Shown piece by piece: positions 36,583 through 50,000 of a DNA stretch of 64,000 nt (positions are counted from its first letter, which is position 1; each line of letters opens with the position of its first letter). The notes beneath the pieces were generated by a model. The model was not told the origin of the DNA and made no database searches. It saw only the letters and a program-made list of their open reading frames with translations. The stretch is taken from positions 11,166,556-11,230,555 of the forward strand of contig CM076261.1 in assembly GCA_038380795.1 (NCBI GenBank), written 5' to 3'. Made by a program: the position numbers and the translations under genes. This stretch comes from Pyrocephalus nanus. Lineage: Eukaryota > Chordata > Aves > Passeriformes > Tyrannidae.

Positions 36583-39500
36583 GCTTTCCCAAAATGCTTT
36601 CTACTATATGAGAAAATGTGAATCTTAGGGATAAAACCAGTGGCAAAATATGAGGATCTTTGAAATTGTTCACATGTCAAATTTTCTGTTAGAAAATATA
36701 AGTTGATCATAACTGAAAGTTTCCATGGTTTGTCCTGATTTGTTGACTTTTTTTTTAATTAGTCACAAACAGATTACAGTAACAGCTACCAGTTTCTGCT
36801 ATTCTAACACTTAGGCAATGCCTTTGATTTGGGTAGCTGTGGCTTGCATTGACAGTTAAGGGGAAACAGTCCTGATGTCTAAGCTGTTTACAGAATTTGC
36901 AAAACTCACTGTGTCTCCAAACACATCAGTGAGGAAAAAAACTAGTTAAGAGTTTCAGAGGGTAAGCCATTTTATGCCAACAGTTTTTAAAATTACACTT
37001 TTTTTTTTTTTTCAGACATAATTTTCAATGTCCTTTTTAGAAGTATTTTTGAACTTGACTCTTAGAAAGTAGGCATTTTTCTCCCCAAATTTTTTAATAT
37101 TGTAAGAAAAAGAACTCAGTGATTTTGTAGTTCTCACTCTGCTTTCTTTATGTACTGGTCTGAATAATTCCAAATATTTTAATTACTTCCTAAAATATTT
37201 TTGAAAAATATTTTTTTTCCTTGATAGTTGTACTTTTTCTTGAGTGCAAAACTCCTAAAAAAATCTTAACACTTACTCAGAATGTCTTCAAGAGGGAGTA
37301 GGAAAGCAGGAGAAGCATTTAATGCCTCATGAGTATACTTTTAGTGATGAGAAGCTGTTGATTTTTTCCAAAATCTCTTTATATTTCTTGTTACAGTTAG
37401 AACAAGGCTACACACTAGTTCTGATTCTTCAAGTACCTATTTCATCAGCTTACAGGAAAATAGAAATATTCACACTGAATTCAGTTTTAGAAAAAGATCA
37501 GCTGTCAGTTGATGATTTCATCACTAAGGCAATGTTCACAACTTGTACTTTTTGATCTCTTTTTCTACTTTCTTGTACAGGAAGGAGAGATGGGACAAAG
37601 ACATCAGGTCTTTTTGAAGAAGGAGTTTTGGAAATTCAGTCTCAGGGACTAGGAAATCAGAGTGCTGTCAGAACTACCACATAAACCTTCAGGAATTAGA
37701 AAGAATTAGTAGGCGTCCACCTAGAAATTATGTTAAGAGGCAAATATCACAGACAGAAGCATTTTTTTACCCATTTTTGAAGGACACCATATTATGTGGA
37801 AATTAGATGCTAGCATTTAGAAGAGAGCTTATGAAGTGATTGATTGATTGACTGGAAATTTTTCACTGAAATGTTCTTGACAGTAAATGATTTGTCAAAA
37901 CTCATATTATTCCCAGAAAATTATTGCCTTGATTAAAAACTCAGTTAAAAAAAAAAAAAAGAGCAAAAATTTAAAATTGACAAAGCATTCTTTTACATCC
38001 TTCAAGGAAGCAATTCACATTTTAATTTGTTTAAGACCATTTCCCTATAAAGCTGGTTTCATATTTTTACTGTATTTTAGATTTTAATTTATTCTCAGTG
38101 CTGGTATTCTGCCGCCTCTAATAATTCATATTCCTTTTGATTTATTGTATTAGATTTGAAGGAAATGGTAAATATTAGCATTAGGAAGAAACTGTCATGC
38201 ATATTCTAGTTTCTTTGTATTGTTTTTGTGCTATAATGTCAACAACATATTTTAAATGCTACTTGTCAGAAAAAAGGTAAAATGGCAGAGAGGTGTCTGG
38301 AAGAATTGGCTGTAGATCAGTATTATGAATTAATAAGTTTTCCTTGGAATCATACATTGTAAGTTAGATTTTGTTTTTAAATGTTCACCAGTGACCAGCC
38401 TAGCCTATGGCCAAGCAAAGCCAATTTTTCCTTCAGGCTTTACTTTGTTGTAATTTGATATTGATTTCTTTCAGAGAAACTTAAAAATTGTCAAACTTAG
38501 TTACTGCCAAAAAAAATGTGTTCAGCATTCAGACAGAGAGTGTTTAATATTTTTAGGAAAGCACACTCCAACACAGAAAAAACCAATTATTTTAATAATC
38601 TAAACCTGTTGCAAACATTATGTTAACACATTAGTGTTTGGGGTCAAGGATTTACTTTGGTTTACTTGTTTATCTTTTTAATTTTTTCTATATTTACTTC
38701 TGATGCTACACTGAAAAGATGTAATTTGAAGCTATAAACAACAGCTGGACACAGATTTTTCATGTTATTCATCTGTCTTTTCTATAAATGGTCAAATTGG
38801 CAGAAAAATAAATCAACACAATAAACAATATAAACAAGAAGGAAAGTAAGTACCAGAACAAACATATAGATACCAGTAGCAGGCAATATTCAGAATAAAG
38901 AGAAAATAAAGACAATTATTTTTACATTTTACGTATTACTAAATGTACTCCAAATGCTGGCAGTTGTGAAAAAAAATTCATATTTGCAACGACATAGTAT
39001 AGTATCATTCTTGTACCATTAGCTGTAAAATTATGAAAAAATCTTAGCACCATTTTTCAATTCTGTGTTATATGTAATCCAAAATAGGTGCTTTTTACCC
39101 GTAGTATGTTATACCTGTATAATACTTAATACTTTTTTGACAAAATAACAGATTTGTGTCTACTGTAAGTTTACGTTTTTCTGTTGTTGTCTAGTGGAAA
39201 ACTGAATTGCAAAATCTAGACTGATGAAATAGTCTCTCACATAATCTTTGGTTAGTTAAAATTCCTGTATAGTGCTTACCCAAATCAAATAAAATACTCC
39301 TAATTTAAGTTTCAGGAATTTTTGAGGAATTTTTATGATTTCTTTAAATTTGGTTTTATTGCTTTGAAGGTATGATTTTACTAGTATGGTCTGTTGGAAA
39401 GTATTCCATAATGTTTAGAATCCAAAGCTATCTCTTATTCAAAGATTTATTTTTTCAAGTAAAAAAGCTGAGGGAAAATAAAAATGGAAAAATTCTATGG

Positions 39501-40129
39501 CTTTCAAACTGTCATCACAATTTAATACTTAGCAGAGTGCTTAGAAAGATCACAGAGTTCTTTTATTGTTGCACTATTTTCTTCTATTCCATCTAGATTA
39601 AAATAAAGGATATGGATGTAGATGTGATCACTCTTTATAAGATTTCTTATGGTATTACTTATATCATGGGCATAGTTTTAGGGTCACAGTAACAGATTTG
39701 CTCTTGTGATTATTACTCATGCAAAACATTAAATATGTTTGTAAAATTCATATCTATCTATCAAAGCAGCTTTCTACTCCTTTTTATTTAGCTAATCATA
39801 GAACGAAATTCATGTATTTCTTTACTTTCTCCTGTGCTCTGTTCTCTGTAAAGTGAAATTAAAACCTCATGCTTGATAAAAGGCAAGCAGTTGTTTCTAT
39901 ACTGATTGTCTTATCTCAACTGAAATAATACTTTTCAAAAGTGATCTCTCCTGCCTCTTTCCTGCAAGTTAGGCTTGCAAAAAAATAGCACCACAACCAG
40001 TTTGGAAAAATAATATTCTGTAATGTGGCTGGGAAAGTAACTCCTAGCATGCTATGTGCAGACTGACCTTTTACCTTTCAATCTTACTGAATATATTCCT
40101 GAACCCTTTGTTTTCCAGTCAGTGCCATC

Positions 40130-40440
40130 TTTTGCAGAATACACCATCAGTATGCCTTATTAATACATCATTTGCATGACAGATTCAATGGGGTGCTGAA
40201 GCAACTGCTCATCAGAGCAGCAGCACACTGATGATTTATTGCTGTAGCATATCATCAGAATGAGGCACGCTCATAATATATGATTAAAAAATATCTACAG
40301 GGGTATTATGCAGGAGTGAATTCAATTCAGGCACCAGAATGAAGGTATAACTTATAAATATTCAGCCATTGTCACTGATGTAACAATATTTGCATTCTTG
40401 CAGAGTGTCACATTATTGTCTCCAAGATGCCTTGTCTCTT
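40130..40440. promoter_or_regulatory. Candidate conserved non-coding element with an octamer motif (weak)
   Basis: This block contains the POU/octamer site ATTTGCAT at 40170-40177, next to ATTAATAC. A second TTTGCATTC lies near 40390, and several ATGATT/ATCATCAG cores fall between. It lacks repeats and coding potential. Octamer plus homeodomain clusters are common in neural enhancers, but the assignment is inference only. Confidence 0.25.
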
Positions 40441-42785
40441 CAGCATGAACCCTGAAGTTCTATGGACATGTGAGGTGTTACCTTAACTTTATAACTCTGG
40501 TTAGTCTTGGCATAAGACGATGGTTAAACTGTTCCCCAGGGTCCAATTTCACTCCCTTCTCTGTTATGGCTAATAGAGGCATAAGATTAAGTCTCATAAT
40601 GTACTGGTAATGTTCTTCTGAGAAATGCTCTTAGAAAGTATGTCCTGAAATATGATGCTTTCAAAGAGAACTGTGGCATTTATTACCATTAGTTTACAAG
40701 GTCAAAGTAAACGGCATACAAAGCATGAAATGAAAATTGGATACACAGAGAATGAATTGCTTAAAGATTTTCTACTAAGTATGCTCTTGCTATTGAAAAG
40801 CTTTACTATAGAGGAGGATCAAATAAGCTAAAAAAGTTTGTAAGAACATCTAAGGAAATTTGCAACGTATGAGGAAGTAAATACTCATTTGGTCTCAGTC
40901 TTTGGAATTTGGGAACTGCTCCTTTTCTGCAGAAGACATCGAGGTAATCAGAATGAGGTAAAAAGGATAAATCAGGTATATCTATAATCTTATTGAAGTC
41001 TCATCCTTTCTCATTACATTATTACATTAGTACAGTATCTTTGACTAATATAAACCAATTCCACTATGTGCAAGGAATTGGATGATTCCAACTAACCAAT
41101 TGATTCATGCTAACTGAAAGCATCATAAAAATGAATCTTACAATTACTAACGATGTGTTTATTAATTTATGTATTTATGTAGTGTTATATGTTAGAAAGA
41201 TTAAGCAGATGAAGATAATAACTAAAGATATTAGGAGTAAATCACATTATTTATATAAATGTATAGTCATAACATATAGACATGTACAGTTAGGCACATA
41301 TGGACACACAATTCACATAATACCTAAATCAAATTATTTAGTACCCAGGAATGAAATCATATCTCATTAGTCAATAGACTCAGAGAACAATATTTTCCGC
41401 ATGACTTATGAAGGCTATTTAGGAACAAGTATGAAGCCTATATATCTTCAAAGTAGTGTGCAAAACTTGGCTAACTAATCCATTTATGCTAATCCATTTA
41501 TTTAAAGCACTTGAATCTAAATGACCTTTATGAGTCAGGCAGAACCTTTTTATGTTTTCAAAGATTGCTTTCTACAGAGCCTTTTTCTGTATGGGTCATT
41601 TTCCTTTTTTTTAAACCACTTTATAATCACTGAAAAAGTTAAAACTGTCTGGAGCTACCTGCATGTTAACCACAGTGCTAGCTTAAAGTCTAAGACTAAA
41701 AGAGACAAATCATACAGTTCCACCTGTTCTCCTGATTTGGATTTTCCTGTGCACCACCAGGAACATCTCTTTTTATTCTAAGAAATCTTGGTAATTTTAC
41801 CCTTAATGTAGAACAAAATCAGAAATAGAAGAGATATGAGGTCTTTATTCTCAAAGGGTACCTACATCTGTACATTTGTAGATGCACAACAGAATTTGTT
41901 GGGCTTGAGTCAAGGGGATTTTATGGATAGGCATTCTCCTTTTGCTGAGTTTTTTATTGAACAATTTCAATTATTATTATATTCCAAAACCAAAACATTT
42001 CATAATCTCTAGCTCCTCATATCTAATCTCATATCTAATCTTTACAAAGTCTATAACGAAATGTTTCCTTTTGTTTAGCATCCAGTTTATTCTTCCCTTT
42101 GCTCCCACAGTTCAAAATTATTTGCTTAATTGTCACTTTTCTTATACCTGAAAAGAATATTAATGCATCAAAAACCCCTGCCCTGTCGTGTTATTACTAT
42201 TTCAAAATATAATTTCACTGACACATTTGATACGTAACAAAATGTTTAGTTAAGATATTTCATACTAACAGCATTATGGAAGGAACTCAAACAAGTGTCT
42301 ATTTCTTTTTTTTTTTTTTTTTAATTCAGTATGACTTTTGAAGGTGTGCTCCATTTTAATTTGCCTATATCGTTCGGATTGTTAAGCATATTTGATAATC
42401 TGACTTGTATGTACTACCTTACTTTTGGTCAATTCTACTGAAGAAAATAATTATTTGAAAGAACTGAAATTATCTAATACAATCCCCAGTAAAACAAGGC
42501 ACATTTTCAAGTATCATCTTTTCTAGCTATTCAAACACAGGATTTCCAGGCCAGTTTTAGATGTTGCCACTGGAGGTGATTTTCCTCAGATTCGGTGATT
42601 CAGAGTGGTTTAAATCTTGGTATACAACAAGAGATACAACAAAAGACAATATTTTGTCTTTCTGTGCAATGTCCAAAATGTATTCAGGGGTTCTGTTATA
42701 AGTGTTTAATTCTATTTTGGCTGTCTGTTGCCTTTAGCTGCTCTGGTTTGACTGAGTACTTCAGGATTCATTGCTATCCAAAAGG

Positions 42786-42806
42786 AAAAAAAAAAAAAAA
42801 AAAAAA
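42786..42806. repeat. Poly-A homopolymer, 21 bp
   Basis: A run of A preceded by AAAGG. The sequence upstream shows no recognisable processed pseudogene, so a retroposed tail is possible but unsupported. Confidence 0.85.
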
Positions 42807-43136
42807 GGTCAAAACCTGATTTATTTGGCTTTTAAAATATCTAATAAACTCATTATTGTCCTGCTTTCTTTTATATGTCCAGTAGTGCTAGATGGATTAG
42901 CTAAATAAAAACAACACTGAAAGAAATCAAATTATTCCACTGACGTTGGCACTTTATCAAAGAGTTTTTAATTAGTGATGAATTATACCCAAGATTAGGA
43001 ACCTGCTGGTGACAAGGACAAACAACACCTGATATTTATATGCCAATGAACAGTAATATATAATAAATATTTAGCACTAATTATTATACTTGCCTATTAT
43101 ACTTGTTCCCTGCTATATCTCCTATGATTTAAATTC

Positions 43137-43580
43137 AAATAGAATGGTTTGGTGTGAAAGGGACCTTAAACATCATTGAGTTCCAACCCTCCTGCCATGG
43201 CAGGGACCTCTTCTACTAAACCAGGTTGATGAAAGCTCCATCCAGGTTGCTGAATGCTTCCAATTAGGGGACATCCACAACTTCTCTGGGTGACTTGTTT
43301 CAGTGTTTCATCACCCTTTATTGTAAAATTTTTTTCCTCATGTACAATCTAAATTTACCCTCTTTTAGTTTAAAACCACTACCCCCTGTCCTGTCAGTAT
43401 AGGCCCTGTTAAAAAGTCTTTCTTGAGGTTTCTTATAATCTCCTTTATATATTGAAAGGCTGAAATAAGGTCTCCTCAGAGCTTTCTTTTCTCCGGACTG
43501 AACAATTCCAACTTTTGGCCTGTTTTCATGGGAGAAGTGCTCCAGCCCTCTGATCGTTGTGACTATACATTTAGCCATAA
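43137..43580 (-). mobile_element. CR1 LINE 3' fragment, - orientation
   Basis: The + strand reads as the complement of a CR1 3' end. AGAATGGTTTGG is followed by AAAGGGACC..CATCATTGAG, then CCTGCCATGGCAGGGACC, CATCCACAACTTCTCTGGG and a pyrimidine-rich CCTGTCCTGTCAGTA segment. It is about 440 bp, well diverged, and missing the terminal octamers or carrying them degraded (TTCAAATAG). No reverse-transcriptase sequence remains. Confidence 0.85.
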
Positions 43581-44079
43581 GAGTATGTTTTTATGTGTCT
43601 AAACCAGATATGTCATTTTGCTGGACGAGGAACAATTTTAATTATAAGTTTCGTATTGGTCTTCTAGTGCCACTAAGGACAAATTATTTTCCATATACAT
43701 AAACACTAAAACTGAGATGGCTCGGCACATTTTCTAGCTTTTTCGGCTCACTCTGGTGTTATCCATGAATGTTCAGTATCAATTTTAAAATGTTTCTTGC
43801 CTCACCAGACCTTGTTTGCCCTTGAATTGTCTTTGCTTAACAAGCTGTTCTTTCTTAGTATGCTGGTTGAGTTCTAAGTGCTCAAGATGCCAGTCTGCTG
43901 ATTGTGCCAAAATTGAAGCTGAATCAGCCAGTGAAATCGCTTTGACATCTACAATGCTGGAAACATTACTCTTTTCAAATCCAAACTGAAGGCATTTCAA
44001 GATTATTTTTAGTTCCATGAATTTGAGTTATTAAATTAGTTAAATGTACATAATGTTTCATTTGGGAATGTTGTCTGAG

Positions 44080-44460
44080 GAACTCTCTCCAGTTTTGGAC
44101 TCCCCACCAGGAGAAAGATATTTATGTACTGGAATGAGCCCAGCGGAGGGCCACAAAGTTGGTCAGATTGATGAAGCATGTGGCATCTAAGGAAACTCTG
44201 AGAGAAGTACCTGTTTAGCCAGGAAAACAGACAGTTTTGGGAGATGTTTACAGACAGCAATTACTTCAGCCATGGGCACAGACAGGGGCAGGGCAAACTT
44301 TTCTCAAAGTGCAGTGTGATAGGACAAAAGGCCATGAACAGAAACTGAAATATGGGAAATTCCAAGTTTATATTAGAAAGTATTTACTTATTAGTTTGCT
44401 TGTTTATTTTACCTCTAGGGAAGTAAAATTTTGGAATAGGGTCCTATACAGACCTTTATT
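44080..44460 (+). mobile_element. CR1 LINE fragment, + orientation, diverged
   Basis: CR1-like text on the + strand includes CTCCAGTTTTGGACTCC and TACTGGAATGAGCCCAGCGG. It continues with GGGCCACAAAGTTGGTCAGA, then GTGATAGGACAAAAGGCC and GAAACTGAAATATGGGAAATT. This is the segment just upstream of the CR1 3' UTR. The 3' end decays into unique sequence. It faces away from the CR1 at 43137-43580, so the two are separate insertions or an inversion product. Confidence 0.75.
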
Positions 44461-46766
44461 AAATGCATTCTGCACTCTCAGACACCTATGATTTGTAACA
44501 ACTGTATTCATTTGCAGCATGTTTCGGACTGTACTGGGTATGGTCATTTTTCTCTGCTCCCGGTTTGAATCAACTAGCTTTACACAACAGTATGAGATCA
44601 GAAAATTATTTTTTTTCTTACATTTGTACTTGTAACATCCAGGGAAGTACGTGGAATGAAACAACAAAAATTACTTGAACTAATGGTAGAGAGAGAAAAT
44701 AAATAAAATATAAAGCTTGATGAGAGCAACTTTGTGTCACTTCCTGGGTAGCAAAGGTTGTAAAAAAATTAGGAAAGAATGACACCCCCAACCTCTGATT
44801 CTGGAATAATACCTGAATCAAAAGCTGTGACTTGGACAACCCAAATCCTCAGCTATGGGCTGAAGTCAGCCAGCAAGAGCTGCTGAAACTGTTATGGCAG
44901 AGGTGACATAGTTTCCAGTTGTATGTCCAGTGCAGGCTCCTTCTCAGTGTTGCAGGAGAACAGAAGGATGTGTCATTAATTTCCTACCTATTTCTAAAAA
45001 TCCCTTCTTTTAAGGTGCTAGAGTTTTTGGCAGAGGGAAGGCTTTAGCATGGAGTTCATATAGAGTGGAAAGGTTGGTAACAGTGAGTTTATAAAGAATT
45101 AGGATTTTCTTGTTTGCTTTTTGTTTATCTTCATACTTTATCTTGTGACATTTTTGTTGTGCTATGGCAAATTATTGAGAAGTGAAATAAAACACTGACT
45201 TCTTGTTTCAGTAGCATTTTACATTTGCTTTATGCTCACTTTCTACTCATAACATTATTACACAAAGTGAGGGAAGTATAGAATGAGGATTTTGGTTTGG
45301 GTTTTTTTAATAGTTACTCTTAAAAAAGTCAACATTTACTGATATATGCAAGGCTATTAACATCGTTAGGAAAATTGACTCCAGGCTTGAGTAAATGGAA
45401 TAAAATTTAGTGGCTGACATTACTCACTTTCTCTAGTGACCAAATTACCTTATTTGTAATTTAACAGACATAAAAAGAATAATTTTTTTTAGCCCTGCAG
45501 CAGTGTCTTCATGTCCTTCAATGAAATGCAGACACCACTTCTAATACCTACATGTTGTATTTGCTGTTTGCTGTTTGTTATGTCTCCTACTCAGAGACAT
45601 GGCAAAATTATGATAACTGCTACATATTACATGCTGATTTTATACTTAGGAATGCCATAAAAAGAAACATACTGTCTTCCACTTTTCATTTTTTGCTTTT
45701 AATTCCAACATTTGAAAAATTATGTTCTTAATCAGCTTCAGTCACAAGTGTTTTCCAGGGATTTCATCCAGATATATTTAAAAGCATGACAAAATAGAGT
45801 TCCAAAAAAATTTATTGCCAAAAATGAAATTCTGAAATGTAATTACAGTTTACTTAATATCTTTCGATACACAGTGTGACACGGTGCTATGTATGAAGTA
45901 ATATGGAAGATAAGAGAACATAAAGAAGGAATGTCTCCTGTAATGAGATTACAAAATCAAACCAGACTGTTATGTAAAGTCAGTGATTGCTAAAAGGCTT
46001 TCCTAAAATGGGATGTTGAAGAAAAACAATAATTACATATTATGAGTCACGTTATTAAGTAGGGGGTGAATGTGAAATTTTTAAAGCCTGTGTACAGTTA
46101 AGATAGATTAATTTAAACTACATATTTTGAAATCAATATAACATCTCAGTTTTTTTAATGGCACTGATGCTCAGGTCTTTTAATCTGCTCTGAACCTATA
46201 TCCACAGGTGTCCTGCTTCCCAGCATCGACAGAGGTGTCCATGCATCAGAGGACTGCATTTCACAACTGCAATTATAACAGTTGAAATATTTTGATACTT
46301 AAGGTATGTATGCACAAAGCACTAGCTCTGCAAGGGAGAGTGGGCTGTGAACTTTCTTCCTATGACAGGCTAAATCAGTATGCTGAAATCTGTTCCATCC
46401 TACTCCAACTAATAATTCTGCCCAAACACTCCAACCTCTTCAGTGTCTTCTAAACAACTTTGGACGTGTCACCACAAAAAAAGGTATCATTAAAACTCTC
46501 AGATTTCAAAAACATACAAAATTATTTAATCAAATTGCTGTCTCCTAGAAATACTTAGTACCCACTACATTCATAAGTAGTGAAGCCATCTCCAGTCATG
46601 AAATCTCAAGCTAGTTGGTACAAAGCCAATAATTATTTATATATTTAGTTACATTAAGAGTGTTACTTTTGTCTTATGAACTATGCACCCGGGGCTTTCA
46701 ATACCTGAGGTATATATTAAAGGACAACCAACATTCACTTTCTATAAGAAATAAGAAAGATAACTG
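44461..46766. other. Intergenic, no gene recognised
   Basis: AT-rich unique-looking sequence between CR1 fragments, with chance open frames only. Confidence 0.4.
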
Positions 46767-47044
46767 ATTGTCTATAAGAACAAGAGGGCATGGGCTTAAG
46801 TTCTGCCAGGAGAAGTTTAGGTTGGATATTAGAAAGTTCTTTACAAAGAGAGTGATCAGGCATTGGAATGGCCTGCCCAGAGAGGTGGTGGATTCACCGT
46901 CCCCCGGAGGTTTTTAAGATGAGGCTGGATGTGGCACTGAGTGCCATGATCTGGTAATCACAGTGGAGTTGGATCAAGGGTTGGACTTGATGATCTTGGA
47001 GGTCTCTTCCAACCCAGTTAATTCTAGGATTCTCTGATTCTATT
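46767..47044 (+). mobile_element. CR1 LINE 3' end, + orientation
   Basis: A clear CR1 3' terminus of about 280 bp. It contains AGGTTGGATATTAGAAAG, GTGATCAGGCATTGGAATGG, CAGAGAGGTGGTGGATTCACC, GGTTGGACTTGATGATCTTG and CTCTTCCAACCCAGTTAATT. It then ends with ATTCTAGGATTCTCTGATTC, which are degenerate terminal octamers. It is less diverged than the two CR1 pieces at 43-44 kb and severely 5'-truncated. Confidence 0.92.
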
Positions 47045-50000
47045 TAAGCAAAGTCAAAACACCACCAAAGTGGAATATTAAACTTGTTCTTTAAGAAGGA
47101 GAGCTGCAAACTACTACAATACCACATTTTAAAAATTAATAAATTTTTATAGTTGCTCATAAAACAGGAAAACAGTTACGTTGTGTGCATGGAATTTCTT
47201 AAGGCTGCTTCAGTGGCATTTAAGATACCCCTTAAGAATCTTTTCCCCCCAAGGCTATTCCTTCTCTCTACTTTTTTTTTTTTTTTTTTCATTTATCCAG
47301 AAACATCATACCTTCTTCATAGCTAAAGTGGAGCATCAAGGGGCCAAGTTACATTAAAAATATTTGGTACCTGTCATTTCTACATTTTGCTTAGGCAGCC
47401 AGAACTGAGCTATTTAGGAACTGTAAGAATTTTTGCTGGATGGAATAAGTACTGTTGGAAGTGTTCTTCTTCATCTTTATTATTTATTAGTTTTAAAAGA
47501 ACTGTTATAGTATTAGGTAATAACTTCAAACATGTGGAAAAAGTGGCTTTAATGAATTCGTGAAAAATTTTGTACTTTCTATAGCATGATACGTATTTTT
47601 GTGAGTTCTGTCTCCCATGCAACTGTGTTTGAGGCTTCAGCATGGTGTAAAAATTATTTGTGGCTTCTGATGTGAGGGAGCTTGTACTGTTTCTTATAGA
47701 TTAATGAAAATTAATGGCTGCTATAGAGATGTTGATTGTTATGTTTGAACACGGAGACTTCTGGTCATATGTTTTGTGACAAAATATATTGCTGAGCGAA
47801 ATAAGATAAAAATGTTTCATTTTTATTTTGTGAAAGAAAGTATAGGAAAAATTTGAGTAGCATAGTAAATTTCTTGGAGTATACACAGTTGCTCTTGGAA
47901 AGTTCTTTTTCCTACCCCTACAATTTGTTTGTAGTTTTGGTAATTATTTTGTATTATTGTATGGGCCCATAATCAAAATAATAATTAAAATTCAAATAAC
48001 TTAAATTTAAACTCAGCAATTCAATTGTGCTTAGAATATTGTTGATTTTTAAAATTTTATTCCCATTTTTAATAATGACTGTATTTTATTTACAATAAAC
48101 TTTGAAATGGAACATTTGAAACGAAATATAAAATTATCAAATGAATATTATTAATATAAATATTTAGTCAAAACAAACTTCATGTGGAAAATGTAGGTTT
48201 GACAACTTGATTAATTTCAGTGAAATAATGATGATTCTGAAATGTTCTAATTAGTTCCATTATTATTATTTTTAGTAATTTGGATCTGGGGAAAAAAAGC
48301 CCCATGAAACATTAAACATGTTCTTGGAAATTCATTAAAAATATTTAGGAGGCTTTAAATAGAGACTACTGTTTTTTCCATTTTAAAATTTCATGCTGAG
48401 CCCTGTAACTAGTAGTATAGACATTTTTACTGTATTGTAATATAAATGAAAATGCTTTTCCTTGGACCAGGATTGGATTAATGTTTGACAGTAGAACAAA
48501 TATTCATTAAATTCCAAAATAGCTTTCAACTGTATTAACAATTTTAAGATGCAAAACATACTTGAAAACACTGTCAGAAGGGCCTTATTCATTCATAGAC
48601 AGAAACTTTTTTAATTACCTCATCTTAGCTAAACAGGCGTGATCTCCATTTGCAAGGCAATATTGTCTTGAGCTCTCATTTGTGGTAACTATATTGCAAT
48701 GTTAGTTCCCATATGTTATGGTTGATGTTGCAGTGATCTCTCCATGATCTTTTACTTCCTCTTGCATAATCCAGAGATTTATTCCAATATCTATTTTGAG
48801 AATTATTTAGTTATTTCACGGAAATTGATCTTGCCTTGTGACATTGAATATATATGCAGATAAGTCTTCTGTTAAAAATGAAATTGTAACCTTGGATATT
48901 TTACACATCTTGAAGGTAGAATGAACTAATTTCTCTGACATCATTTAAGTTTTCACACTGTCATCTACTCAAAACGTAGTAGAAACATGTTTAATATGAT
49001 TTTGAGTCATATTAACTGGAAGTAATTTTTATATGGAAGAACATATACTGGAAAATAAAATTTAAGTCAAGGTAGAAAGGAAAATATTTGAGTTATTTTT
49101 AAAAAATAACATTATATACTGGGGAGGGATTGATAATCCTTTTACTGCTGAAAATCTATACATAGTTTCACTATATTCTACACATATTTGTTAATTTTGA
49201 TTTTAAATGAAAATAAGTTGAGAAAAAGTACCCTCCCTGTAACTAAAGAACACAAAAGGTTTTTACTGTTTCTGGATGATTATTCACTTGGACATGATGT
49301 TGTCATGTGTTTTGTTCCAGTTTATTGATATAAAATAATTTATTCCATCATTCTGTCATTCTGGTAAGGCATTTTAAAAAAAGAAAAAAAAAAAAGTAAA
49401 CATTTGTGCTAAGACATTCAGGAATTTTAATTTTATAAAAAAAACCCCATATAAAGCAATTTATGGCACTGAGAGGGAATGCTGTATTTGAATATATAAA
49501 AGTTTCCTGTTCTTGATATATTCAGTGGGAAATATATTGGCTTGCTGTAATCCTAACACTGTGTTAGGTAGTAACATGACAGCCTCTGCATGGTAATTAA
49601 CTTTTATTATTAACTTTTAGTCTATTAAATAAGAAAAGAAGTTCTTAATGTCAATGTAATTGTTTTGGAAAGAAAATACTGAATGACTATGAAATTCCAG
49701 ATATAAATTTAAGACATTTTCCATAATGTTCACGTTTCAGATAGTACTCAAGCTCATTAGCTTTTTTTTTTTTTCAAACTTAGAATCAAATGGGTTGTAC
49801 AGAAAGGGGCACTTGGATAATATAATTTAGATATGTAAAATCTGATCATTTTCTTCCTCACAAGTTCGCTTCCACTTAGGGCTCAGTAAAAGTAGAACTG
49901 CCTATCAAATATTCATTGTAGAGTGAACAATTCTATTTTTTTGCTAATGTTTAAGCAAAATTGATTGAGAAACAAAGCGACGTATTCCTTTCTCAATGCA

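Larger units (their letters stand above)
34894..43136. other. Gene desert, 8.2 kb, no gene recognised
   Basis: AT-rich sequence with only chance open frames. It contains a (GA)n tract at about 35124-35139 and T runs at 36563-36582, 36999-37012 and 42306-42322. A 21-bp A run lies at 42786-42806. Short imperfect duplications occur near 41475-41505 and 42020-42040. A block at about 40130-40440 is of even complexity and may be a conserved element. Confidence 0.5.
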
